Source: JADJQU01 sp035490315
Lineage (GTDB): Bacteria > Planctomycetota > UBA1135 > GCA-002686595
Assembly (NCBI GenBank): GCA_035490315.1
Contig: DATHET010000142.1
Span: 1-60,172 of the forward strand
Direction: 5' to 3'
DNA length: 60,172 nucleotides
Translations under genes and position numbers: made by a program
Shown here: positions 18,240 through 26,344 of the stretch, piece after piece
How positions within the stretch are numbered: the stretch's first letter is position 1
Layout: the number at the start of each line of letters is the position of its first letter
Notes under the pieces: model-generated
The model's database searches: none
Told to the model about the DNA's origin: nothing
The model's input: the letters and a program-made list of their open reading frames with translations, nothing else

Positions 18240-18507
18240 GGTAGGCGTGGATCCATCCCGCTGGTGAACCCGTTGCTCGGAATAGACCGGCCGCGATCGC
18301 CCTCTTGCTCGCCGGCGGCGGATCGCGTGCTGGTCGGACCTGACTTGGACGTGCCGTCCTTGCGCCGTTTGCTCTGTGCTCCGGCCCAACGCGGGGGTCA
18401 ACGCGGAGGAGCGTGATCTACTTTTGAGTGAAGGTGTAGAGATTCACTCCGCGCGTGGGCGTGGAGCCCGGTGGACGCCGAAGGGGGTTCGGCTGCCACA
18501 TCGCATA
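18240..18507. other. Intergenic stretch at left edge of AT-rich island
   Basis: No gene, tRNA or clear terminator is recognised. Composition drops from the local high GC to AT-richer near 18400-18500, which marks the probable left boundary of the island that follows. I found no flanking direct repeat by eye. Confidence 0.5.
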
Positions 18508-19185
18508 CTAGCCAAGAAGTACGTTCGTTGGATTTGCAGCCGTCCTGATCGAGTTGGCGACGCGAAACGGCAGATAATTGGCAAGTTCCCCAACCGTGGT
18601 AATGCCAATTCTGTTGAAAAGCCCTGCCTCGGCTGCACTCATGGCTTGCAGCGCTGTGATGGGCGCCGCCAATAACTCATCCCAGCTAAGCGGTTGATAG
18701 GGAGTCGTCACCATCCCATTTTTTGCAATGGGAACACCTTGCAGTAGACCATCCCACATCGCTTGCTGCGCGGGTGGGAAGTTTATGTAATTGGCACGAA
18801 CAAATTCGGTCAGTTCAATGACCATCTTGGGAAGACCATATCCAGGATTCGGAAACATGTCTTTCCATACGAGCTTACCCGCCAAACCCTCTGGACTAGC
18901 ATCGAGGACAGCGCGGGCAGAATAGACTGCACCAAGTAATGCGGCGAGGGGATCCAATCCTCTCCTGTCTAAGAACTTGAACCCCGTCTCAATAGGAGCT
19001 CCGGCGGTTTCCGGCTGGAGCCCTAGTATTTGTACGGAGCAGATGAAATACTCAACGCCGGAAACCGGGTCTTTTTGCGGCTCAGGGTTGCCGATGATCA
19101 GATCAACAGTGGTTGTTGCCCCTGAATCGTCCGTCCTGGTCAATTCGCGAAACGTGAACACTTCTTTGATTGTTGTGTGTGCCAT
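18508..19185 (-). CDS. Unknown protein with C-terminal helix-hairpin-helix-like tail, in AT-rich island
   Basis: 225 residues from ATG 19185 (MAHTTIKEVFTFRELTRTD); an upstream open extension to 19308 overlaps the small peptide gene and is not convincing. The N-terminal half is beta-rich (VDLIIGNPEP, EYFICSVQILGLQ) and followed by a helical stretch. The end, LQAMSAAEAGLFNRIGITTV followed by GELANYLPFRVANSI, resembles HhH tails (ALQ-x2-S-x2-[AD]-A ... I-x-T-[VI]-x-x-LA-x4-FR-x-A). Base composition is AT-richer than neighbours. It lies two bases after the Cys-rich peptide gene, so the pair is probably one transcript. Role unknown. Confidence 0.7.
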   Translation of the reverse strand: MAHTTIKEVFTFRELTRTDDSGATTTVDLIIGNPEPQKDPVSGVEYFICSVQILGLQPETAGAPIETGFKFLDRRGLDPLAALLGAVYSARAVLDASPEGLAGKLVWKDMFPNPGYGLPKMVIELTEFVRANYINFPPAQQAMWDGLLQGVPIAKNGMVTTPYQPLSWDELLAAPITALQAMSAAEAGLFNRIGITTVGELANYLPFRVANSIRTAANPTNVLLG

Positions 19186-19187
19186 AG

Positions 19188-19504
19188 TTATGCAGCGACC
19201 AATACGAGAGCTCCCCCAGCCCCTGCGGTGACAATCATCGCAATGCCTGCCACGACAACGATGGCCCCAATGACAAGGCCCGGATGATCTGCGAGATACT
19301 GAAGGCATGCCCCGCCAAGATCCAAGATAAGCACACAGGCGCTCTCAATCCCATGAAGGGCCACGCAGGCCATGTATTCGACTTGGCAGGCGCCATTACA
19401 GACAAAGTGTCCCGAGGACTTGGCACTTCCACCCCAAAAGGGGGTTCCTCCGAATAGGCCTCCCTACAGCAGTCAATAAGTTCTTGGCCGCAATCTACAG
19501 TCAT
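19188..19504 (-). CDS. Small Cys-rich membrane peptide, frame interrupted by a -1 shift at a slippery run
   Basis: Frame one starts at ATG 19504 (AAGGGG six bases upstream) and encodes MTVDCGQELIDCCREAYSEE then PPF. The matching second half lies in the -1 frame: GGSAKSSGHFVCNGACQVEY, several Cys-containing turns, then a C-terminal hydrophobic helix (VIGAIVVVAGIAMIV) and an Ala/Gly tail to TAA at 19188. The switch point is the heptamer C CCT TTT (19442-19436), which fits the -1 slippery pattern X XXY YYZ. Joined, it is 105 residues with eight Cys. Either this is programmed frameshifting or an indel in a homopolymer-rich site. It resembles a bacteriocin-like or toxin-like small exported peptide only in general character. 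Confidence 0.55.
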
Positions 19505-19769
19505 GGTGAGCCCCTTTGTTGTGAAGGCGCGACATCTTCCTCCGAGGTTAGGAGGAATGCCATGGCACGCAAGGCCCATTCTGTGATTGCGGGCCTTCCA
19601 GCTATCGCCGTGAGTCTGCCTGATCGACCCACTCAGGCCTCGGCGAAGCTTGCTTCGGGAAAACTCGTTGGGCGCAAGTGCGCGCCAAAAGGTCCACCCG
19701 AGCCAGACATCGCCGAAGCCCACGTCGCGCTCGATTCGAAGCTTGCCGACAGCCGTTCACCCCGCAGCT

Positions 19770-20483
19770 TCAGGAAGTTCCCCCAGCCCTCTCCTCCACC
19801 GGCTCGGCCAGCACCGCCTTCGCCATCCGCGTGACCCAGATGACGAAGACCAGCGTGGTCGCGAAGCCACCGACGAGCAGCACCCATTCCAACAGGGAAG
19901 TGTCGCCGCCGAGCGGACTGCGCACGCCCGCGGCCTTGCCGAGCACCGAGCCGATGTAGGCGTAGACGATGCGGTAAGGGATCATCCCGATCAGGGAGCC
20001 CAGGGCGAAGTCGCGGAAGCTGACGCGCGTCACGCCGAAGGCGTAGTTGAGGACATTGAACGGAATTCCCGGCGAGAGGCGCGACGCGACCACCACTTTG
20101 AAACCCGAGCGGGCGACGGCGGCGTCGAGGGCTTCGACGCGTTTCTCACCCTTGAGCCACTTCTCCAGTCGCTTGCGTCCCACCGTGCGCGCGATCAAGA
20201 AGGCGGCCATGGCGCCGAGGGTCGAGCCGGCCAGGGCCGCGATGCTGCCGACCACCACGCCGAAGAGGGCTCCGGCCGTGATGTTGAGGATCAGCCCGGG
20301 AACGAGGGCGATGCTCGCGACGATGAACACGCCGACAAGGGCGATCGGGCCCCAGGCGCCGAGGCCTTCGAGCCATTCGATCACGCCCTCCACGGGCACG
20401 AGCTGTCCGAGGATGGCGAGGGCGATCAAGCAGACCGCGACGAAGCCCAGGGCGGCGATCTGATTCGAGGCGAGCCTGGTCAT
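19770..20483 (-). CDS. VTT-domain (TVP38/TMEM64, DedA-related) membrane protein
   Basis: 237 residues from ATG 20483, which overlaps the stop of the upstream gene by ATGA. About six TM segments; the family core includes VPGLILNITAGALFG, GSTLGAMAAFLIAR and the re-entrant motif SRLSPGIPFNVLNYAFGVT with the following RDFALGSLIGMIP. VTT proteins are lipid scramblase- or transporter-like inner membrane proteins in bacteria. Translational coupling to the DUF2238 gene suggests a common membrane role. Function of this pair is not known from sequence. Confidence 0.9.
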   Translation of the reverse strand: MTRLASNQIAALGFVAVCLIALAILGQLVPVEGVIEWLEGLGAWGPIALVGVFIVASIALVPGLILNITAGALFGVVVGSIAALAGSTLGAMAAFLIARTVGRKRLEKWLKGEKRVEALDAAVARSGFKVVVASRLSPGIPFNVLNYAFGVTRVSFRDFALGSLIGMIPYRIVYAYIGSVLGKAAGVRSPLGGDTSLLEWVLLVGGFATTLVFVIWVTRMAKAVLAEPVEERAGGTS

Positions 20484-21040
20484 TGCTGGAGACGCGTCCT
20501 GGAGTGCAGCGCGACCAGCGCGATGGCCGTGACACCGCCCACCAGGTTGCAGAGCAGATCCTTCTGCGTGTCCAGCTCGTCCGCGCTGGCCATCTTGTAC
20601 ATGCCCATCTTCGGCCCGAGCGCCAGGGTGCTGGCGACTTCCATGATCTCGTGGATCGCCCCGAGTCCGAGCAGGAACATCACCGCGCCGATCCGCAATT
20701 GCCAACCCTCGAGGCGCACACCGAGACGGAAGGCGCGCTCGAGCATCAGTCCGCCGCTCAGACCGAAATAGAAGTGGACGTAGGTGTCGAAGGCCAGGCC
20801 GCCGAATTCCCTCGTGTAGTAGCCCAGGGCTCCGAGGTCGTGCAGCACCAGCGCCACCGCGAACATGGCGAAGTGCAGGGGATGCAAGTGCAGCGGCTTG
20901 CGCGCCAGGCCGACGCCCCAGAGCATCGGGATGAGGAACAGGAAGGAGTAGTGGTAATTGCCGTTGTCCGGCCGCGCCACGTACGCGAGCAGGAGCATGG
21001 GGATGCTCCCGAGGATGGCGATGATCGTGTACGCGCTCAT
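20480..21040 (-). CDS. DUF2238 family membrane protein (YjdF-like)
   Basis: 186 residues from ATG 21040 (MSAYTIIAILGSIPMLLLAY). About six TM helices, with conserved polar residues typical of DUF2238: HFAMFAVALVLHDLGALGYY, DTYVHFYFGLSGG and GAIHEIMEVAS, then DTQKDLLCNLVG. The His/Asp/Glu residues inside membrane segments suggest a metal or proton site, but the family has no proven activity. An upstream in-frame start at 21115 would add a charged leader lacking coding character. It is the first gene of a two-gene operon with the VTT protein. Confidence 0.87.
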   Translation of the reverse strand: MSAYTIIAILGSIPMLLLAYVARPDNGNYHYSFLFLIPMLWGVGLARKPLHLHPLHFAMFAVALVLHDLGALGYYTREFGGLAFDTYVHFYFGLSGGLMLERAFRLGVRLEGWQLRIGAVMFLLGLGAIHEIMEVASTLALGPKMGMYKMASADELDTQKDLLCNLVGGVTAIALVALHSRTRLQQ

Positions 21041-21194
21041 GCAGCAGCGACGGGAAGCCGTGCGAGAAGCACGCCACCGGTCGGCCGACTCTTCGGCCCA
21101 CTGGTGAGACTTCACAAGCGAGCGCGGACGCAGCTACCTACTTCGCCCGGCCCTTCTCAGATTTCGCGCGCCGCGACCCGTACACTGGTCCTCG

Positions 21195-22871
21195 ATGCGG
21201 ACTTCGATCGCTGCGGGTCTGCTCGCGTTGCTTGCCGCGCCGCTCGCGACGAGTGCGCCGGATCGAAAGGCCTTCGACGACGCGCTGCTGCACTACACGA
21301 CCCGCGGGTTCTCGGGCTCGGTCCTGATCGCGAGGAAGGGCGAAGTGTTGATCAGCGGCGGATATGGCTTCGCCGATTTCGCGGCGAATCGACCCAACGA
21401 CGCGAACACACTGTTCGAGATTGCTTCGATCACGAAATCCTTCACGGCGACGGCGGTGGTCAAGCTCGCGCAGCAGGGAGCCCTGGGGCTAGACGATTCG
21501 ATCGCGGATCGCTTGCCGGGCGTGCCCGCGCATTCGCGCAAGATCACGCTGCGGCACCTGCTCTCCCACACCTCGGGCATCCCGCGCAGCCAGGGTGCTG
21601 GCCGCGGCGAGGATCTGCAGCAGGCGGTTATCGCTTACCTCGGCGCGGGGCCGACCAGCACGCCCGGCTCGAAGTACGAGTACTGGAACGGCGGATACGC
21701 CCTGCTCGCTGGCGTGATCGAGCGCGCGAGCGGAGGTTCGTACACCGCCTACCTCGAGCGCGAGCTCTTCGCTCCGGCCGGGATGAACGACACGGGCTTC
21801 ACCGGCGACGCGGACCTCGGCACGGATCGCGACGCGGTAGGGTCGGCCTATCAGGGAGAGGACAGGCGCGCGCTCGAGCACCCCTACTCTTCCTATGGAT
21901 ACCAGTACCGCGGCATGGGCGGCATCGTCACCAGTGTCGCCGACCTGCTCAAGTGGGACCGCGTCCTCGCAGACGGTCAGCTGCTCGACGCAGACCATAG
22001 GAAGGAGCTCTTCGAGCCGATCCAGGACGGCTACGCACTCGGTTGGAGGATCGCACGCGCGGTCAACGGCACTCCGAGCCAGTCGCACGCCGGCAGCGTG
22101 CGCGGGTTCGTGTCGGAATTCCGCCGTTACCCGGCGGAAGGCTGCTGCATCGCCCTCCTGTGCAACCGCGGCGACCAGAACCTGGGTGAGATCGCGGACA
22201 ATCTGGAGAGCCTGCTGTTCCATCGACCGCTCCCGATCCCGCTCCCGAAGAACGAGATCCTGACTTCCGAGCAGTCGGCGGCTTGCGCGGGGACGTTCCA
22301 GAGCAGCGCGGGCAGCGTCGTCATCCGCGCCGCTCCGGGCGTCTTGGTCGCGGGGATCGAAGGCCAGAAACTCCTCGATCAACTCGGTGTGAGCGAGAAG
22401 CTCGCCTGGAAAGCGGACGCCGTGGAGTTGAGCAGCAGAGCCGTCGAGATCGTCCAGGCCATCGCGAAGGACGATCCCGAGCCGCTGCGCAAGCACATGA
22501 CGAAGCGCATCGCGGCAGGCCTGCCCGAAACCACGATCCGCTCGACCTGGCCTGAGCAGCTCGCGGCGCACGGCGCCTTCAAGAGCGTGGCCGCGGTCGG
22601 CAGCCTGGCGCGCAGGGGTCGGCTCGAAGTGCTGCTCTCCCTCGAGCACGAGAGAGGGCCGGCGCACGTCCTCATCGCCTTCAGCGCCGAGGGTCTCGAG
22701 CTGCTCCAGTGGAAGGGACCGGAATTCCTGAGCGTCGCGCGGCTCGAGCCCCAGGGCAGGAACAATTTTCTGCTGCCCGTCGGCCCGACGCCTTGCAAGC
22801 TCGACTTCGAGTTCCAGAAGGGCTCGGCCGTGACGCTGCGCCTGGCTGGCCTGAAGTTCTCGAGGGAGTAA
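21195..22871 (+). CDS. Exported serine hydrolase, beta-lactamase/class C family
   Basis: 558 residues with a signal peptide (MRTSIAAGLLALLAAPLATSA). The catalytic domain has the SxxK motif in ASITKSFTA (Ser about 76), the YxN motif in YEYWNGGYALL, and a third-box candidate HAGS in SQSHAGSVRGF. Family members are D-alanyl-D-alanine-type peptidases, esterases or amide hydrolases. A second region from about residue 345 to the end is not part of the standard catalytic domain; it has beta-rich segments (CAGTFQSSAGSVVIRAAPGV) and a charged part of about 90 residues. Transcribed divergently from the DUF2238/VTT operon. Confidence 0.88.
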   Translation: MRTSIAAGLLALLAAPLATSAPDRKAFDDALLHYTTRGFSGSVLIARKGEVLISGGYGFADFAANRPNDANTLFEIASITKSFTATAVVKLAQQGALGLDDSIADRLPGVPAHSRKITLRHLLSHTSGIPRSQGAGRGEDLQQAVIAYLGAGPTSTPGSKYEYWNGGYALLAGVIERASGGSYTAYLERELFAPAGMNDTGFTGDADLGTDRDAVGSAYQGEDRRALEHPYSSYGYQYRGMGGIVTSVADLLKWDRVLADGQLLDADHRKELFEPIQDGYALGWRIARAVNGTPSQSHAGSVRGFVSEFRRYPAEGCCIALLCNRGDQNLGEIADNLESLLFHRPLPIPLPKNEILTSEQSAACAGTFQSSAGSVVIRAAPGVLVAGIEGQKLLDQLGVSEKLAWKADAVELSSRAVEIVQAIAKDDPEPLRKHMTKRIAAGLPETTIRSTWPEQLAAHGAFKSVAAVGSLARRGRLEVLLSLEHERGPAHVLIAFSAEGLELLQWKGPEFLSVARLEPQGRNNFLLPVGPTPCKLDFEFQKGSAVTLRLAGLKFSRE

Positions 22872-22935
22872 GAGCTTTCCCGCTCGACCGGAACAAAGAT
22901 TGCGCCTCCCCGCGGCGTTGAAGCGGGAACACCGA

Positions 22936-24468
22936 ATGGCCAGGAGCACGATCATGATCACGAGCATTTTTTTCTGCGCGGCATGCACGGCCGCGGCACC
23001 CTCCGTTCCCCAGACTCCGCCCGGCGCGACCGCGGCCGCGCCGAACGATCGACCGGCGCTGACCATCTACAACCAGGACTTCGCCGTGGTCCGCGAAGTC
23101 ATCCCGCTCGCGCTGAAGCAGGGCGTCAACTCCTTGAGCTACGCCGGCATGACGGCCCATCTCGAGCCGGATTCGGTGATCCTGCGCGATCCGACCGGAA
23201 CTCACCGCCTGCAGATCCTCGAGCAGAATTACCGCAACGATCCGATCACCCAGCAGCGGCTGCTCGACCTCTACGAGGGCCAGACGATCGACTTCACGCG
23301 CGAGCGGCCGGACCTCACCGTGGTGCGCATCAAGGGCCGCATCGTGCGCAGCGGCTATCTCCCGCCCGCCTTCGACATCTACGGCAATCCGCAGTACCAG
23401 CCCGACGGTCAACCGGTGATCGAAGTCGACGGATCGCTGCAATTCCAGTTGCCGGGCATCCCGGTCTTCCCCTCGCTCAAGGACGACACGATCCTGAAGC
23501 CGCGCCTGGACTGGCTGATCGAGACCGATGCGCCGGCGACGATGCCCGTCGAGCTCGCCTACGTGACCGGCGGCATGAGCTGGCACGCCGACTACAACAT
23601 CGTCTCGCCGGAGAAGGGCGACCTGCTCGACATCGTCGGCTGGATCACGATCGCCAACAAGAGTGGCAAGACCTTCGATGATGCGCGCATCAAGCTGCTC
23701 GCCGGCGACGTCAACAAGATCCTGCCGCTGACCGTCCGCGCGGAATCCTTCTCGCGCCTCGCCGCCATGAAGTCGAACGAGATGGACGCGGTGGTCACCG
23801 AGAAGAGCTTCGACGAGTACCACCTCTATACGCTGGCGCGCACCTCGACGCTGCGCGACGCGGAAACCAAGCAGGTCGAGTTCGTGCGCGCGGCGAAGGT
23901 GCCTTCGCAGCGGCTCTACGTGTACGACGGCGCCGCGATCGATCCCAACCAATGGAACGGGTACGATCCCGTAGGCCTGCGCACCGAGCCCAACTACGGC
24001 ACGCAGATGAACAAGAAGGTCTGGGTGATGCGCGAGTTCAAGAACTCGGCGGCTCAGGGACTGGGGATCCCGTTGCCGAAGGGGCGCGTGCGCTTCTACC
24101 GCCAGGGCGACGACCAGCAATTGGAGTTCACCGGCGAGAACACGATCGACCACACGCCGAAGGACGAGCTGCTGCGCATCTATACCGGCAATGCCTTCGA
24201 CCTGGTCGGCGAGCGCACACGCACGGATTTCAAGGTCGACACGAACGCGCAGTGGGTCGACGAGTCCTTCGAGATCAAGCTCCGCAACCACAAGCAGGAA
24301 GAAGTCGAGTTCCGCGTGGTCGAGAACCTCTACCGCTGGGTGAACTGGGAAATCCGCGACTGCGAGACGTCCTTCACGAAGACCAGCAGCCAGAAGATCG
24401 AGTTCCGCGTCAAGGTCCCGGCGGACGGCGAGGCGACCGTGAAATACCTCGTGCACTACTCCTGGTAG
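22936..24468 (+). CDS. DUF4139 domain protein, putative lipoprotein
   Basis: 510 residues. I choose ATG 22936 (MARSTIMITSIFFCAACTAA), which opens with a signal peptide whose FCAAC could be a lipobox; GTG/ATG options upstream at 22900 lack this. Diagnostic DUF4139 features are TIYNQDFAVVREVIPLALKQG near the N-terminus (cut: YNQDFAVVRE), ELAYVTGGMSWHADYN, IANKSGKTFDDARIKLLAGD, and the C-terminal YLVHYSW. Proteins of this family occur in many bacteria and have no settled activity. It ends 13 bases into the convergent gene on the other strand. Confidence 0.85.
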   Translation: MARSTIMITSIFFCAACTAAAPSVPQTPPGATAAAPNDRPALTIYNQDFAVVREVIPLALKQGVNSLSYAGMTAHLEPDSVILRDPTGTHRLQILEQNYRNDPITQQRLLDLYEGQTIDFTRERPDLTVVRIKGRIVRSGYLPPAFDIYGNPQYQPDGQPVIEVDGSLQFQLPGIPVFPSLKDDTILKPRLDWLIETDAPATMPVELAYVTGGMSWHADYNIVSPEKGDLLDIVGWITIANKSGKTFDDARIKLLAGDVNKILPLTVRAESFSRLAAMKSNEMDAVVTEKSFDEYHLYTLARTSTLRDAETKQVEFVRAAKVPSQRLYVYDGAAIDPNQWNGYDPVGLRTEPNYGTQMNKKVWVMREFKNSAAQGLGIPLPKGRVRFYRQGDDQQLEFTGENTIDHTPKDELLRIYTGNAFDLVGERTRTDFKVDTNAQWVDESFEIKLRNHKQEEVEFRVVENLYRWVNWEIRDCETSFTKTSSQKIEFRVKVPADGEATVKYLVHYSW

Positions 24469-26273
24469 CCGCGCAGCAGCGCCGCCGCGACGTGAGCAGG
24501 TTGAGCGCGGGCGAAGTCGAGGCCGCGCTCGCGTACCAGCCTCCAGGGTCCACAGGTCATGTCGAAGTAGTGAGGCAGGGCGAGGTTGCCGTGCACGGCG
24601 ACCATGCGCCGGCCGACACCGACGAAGTAGGCCTCGGGCAGATTCGCCGCCAGGCCCAGCTCGACTTCGCGCGCGACTCGGTCCTCGGTGGCGACCATTC
24701 CGATGCCCATGCGGCCGATGGCCTCGATCAAGGCGTCGCGGACCGCCGGGGGCTCCGACTCGACGTCGTGCACGCGGGCGGCGATCTCGCGCGAATGGGT
24801 GGCGCGCAGGAACAGGCCCAGGCCGAGATAAAAGCCGCGCGGATCCGCGATTCCCGCGCCGGCGATCTCGCGCTGGATTTCTTCGAGGGTCTTCGAGGCG
24901 TCGGTGTACAGGCCGCCCGCGATGCCCTCGTGCAGGAATGCCTGGTCACCAGGCGGCTCGTGGAAGCGCAGGAACACGCGCAGCTTGTCCGCGCTGCTGC
25001 CCGCGATGTGCGGCGAGATCGCGCGAAGATATACGGGGTACAGATAGCCCCGGGTGCTGGCGAGGCGTTTCAAGTTCACGGCCGGCAAGCTCGCGAGCGG
25101 AGTCGCCGTCTGCACGGAGACCGCGTCGCGCACCATGCGCCCGAGATCGACGAGGCCGCAGAGCGCGAGGATCGCGACGAGCCCACCGGCGAGTCGCTGC
25201 TTCCAGCGGACGGACGACGTCCACGCCGCGATCGCGCCCAGCGCCGTGAACAAAGCCGCGAGCCAGCACAGCGGCATCAGTCGATTGAGCACGAAGTAGT
25301 GGTAGACGCGGCCCACGGTGAAACCGCTGGCGAGGTAGGCGGCGAGGAACAGGCCGATGTGGGCGAGGACGATCCACGCTCCGATGCGCAGGCTGCGCGG
25401 GCAGGAAGCCTGGAGCGCCAGGAACCCGAGCATCGGCGACGCGCAAAGGGCGACCAACCCGATCCAATCCAGAACGCTGCGCTGGGTGAAGATCGAGGCG
25501 AAGAACTCGCGCAGCACGTCGAGCTTCGCGGCCCCGACCTCGACGCCGACGTTCGCGCCGTGGATGTCGAAAACGTCGCTGCCCACCTGCGCGGCCATCC
25601 AGCACAGCGGCGAGACGCCGATCGCGAAACCGAGGGCGCCGAGCCAGGTCGCCTTGCGCAGCAGCTCGCCGCGCAGGCAGGTCGCGAGGGCGACAGCGCA
25701 GACCGCAAGGGTCAGCGCGAGCTGGTAGGAGAAGTACAGGCCAAAGCCCGCGACCAGCCCGAGTCGCAGCCACGTCCAGGGCCGCTGATCGCGCAGGGCG
25801 ATGATCTGCGTCGCGGCGTCGAGCACCAGCGCGAGGAACAGCAGCGATTGGAAATGACTGCCGAGCGCGAGCAGCGAGAGCTTCTGCGCGCTCGCCGGCG
25901 CGAACACGAGCAGCAGCGCGAGCACGCGCGCCGCGTTGCGACCGCCCAGGCGCTCGGCCAGTCGCCAGCCGACGGCCAGCATCGCGGAGCCGATCGCCAG
26001 GGCGACGAGCTTGATCGCGAGCAGGCTCTCGCCGAACAGCGAGAAAGCGAGGGCGTCGAGATGGCTGACGACGAAGCCCCCGCCCTCGAAGTAGCGATAC
26101 GCGAGCTGGTGGTGCGCGAGTCCGAGCCCATCGCGAATCGCCTTGCCCGCACAGGCGACTTCCGGTTCCTCGCCGTAGCCGAACACGTCGGCAAAGGACA
26201 GGAGCAGGAGCCCGCGCGCGGCCCACCACAAGAGCACCCACGCGAGCCACTCGCCGCGGAACTTCCGGAACAT
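24456..26273 (-). CDS. Polytopic membrane protein, glycosyltransferase family 39-like (GT-C)
   Basis: 605 residues from ATG 26273 (MFRKFRGEWLAWVLLWWAAR); the open frame extends upstream to 26801 but that part is antisense to the next gene. About ten TM segments up to residue 390, then a soluble C-terminal region of about 200 residues. The first periplasmic loop has YGEEPEVACAGKAI, placed like the acidic catalytic loop of GT-C lipid-linked sugar transferases. Probable role is transfer of a sugar from a polyprenyl phosphate donor in surface glycan or lipid modification. The acceptor is unknown. First of three such proteins in this locus. Confidence 0.75.
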   Translation of the reverse strand: MFRKFRGEWLAWVLLWWAARGLLLLSFADVFGYGEEPEVACAGKAIRDGLGLAHHQLAYRYFEGGGFVVSHLDALAFSLFGESLLAIKLVALAIGSAMLAVGWRLAERLGGRNAARVLALLLVFAPASAQKLSLLALGSHFQSLLFLALVLDAATQIIALRDQRPWTWLRLGLVAGFGLYFSYQLALTLAVCAVALATCLRGELLRKATWLGALGFAIGVSPLCWMAAQVGSDVFDIHGANVGVEVGAAKLDVLREFFASIFTQRSVLDWIGLVALCASPMLGFLALQASCPRSLRIGAWIVLAHIGLFLAAYLASGFTVGRVYHYFVLNRLMPLCWLAALFTALGAIAAWTSSVRWKQRLAGGLVAILALCGLVDLGRMVRDAVSVQTATPLASLPAVNLKRLASTRGYLYPVYLRAISPHIAGSSADKLRVFLRFHEPPGDQAFLHEGIAGGLYTDASKTLEEIQREIAGAGIADPRGFYLGLGLFLRATHSREIAARVHDVESEPPAVRDALIEAIGRMGIGMVATEDRVAREVELGLAANLPEAYFVGVGRRMVAVHGNLALPHYFDMTCGPWRLVRERGLDFARAQPAHVAAALLRGYQE

Positions 26274-26344
26274 CCGACGAGAGTAGCGAGTCGAAGCCCC
26301 CCGCGACGAAGGGGGACGGCTGGCGCGTCGGGTATATTCAACCG

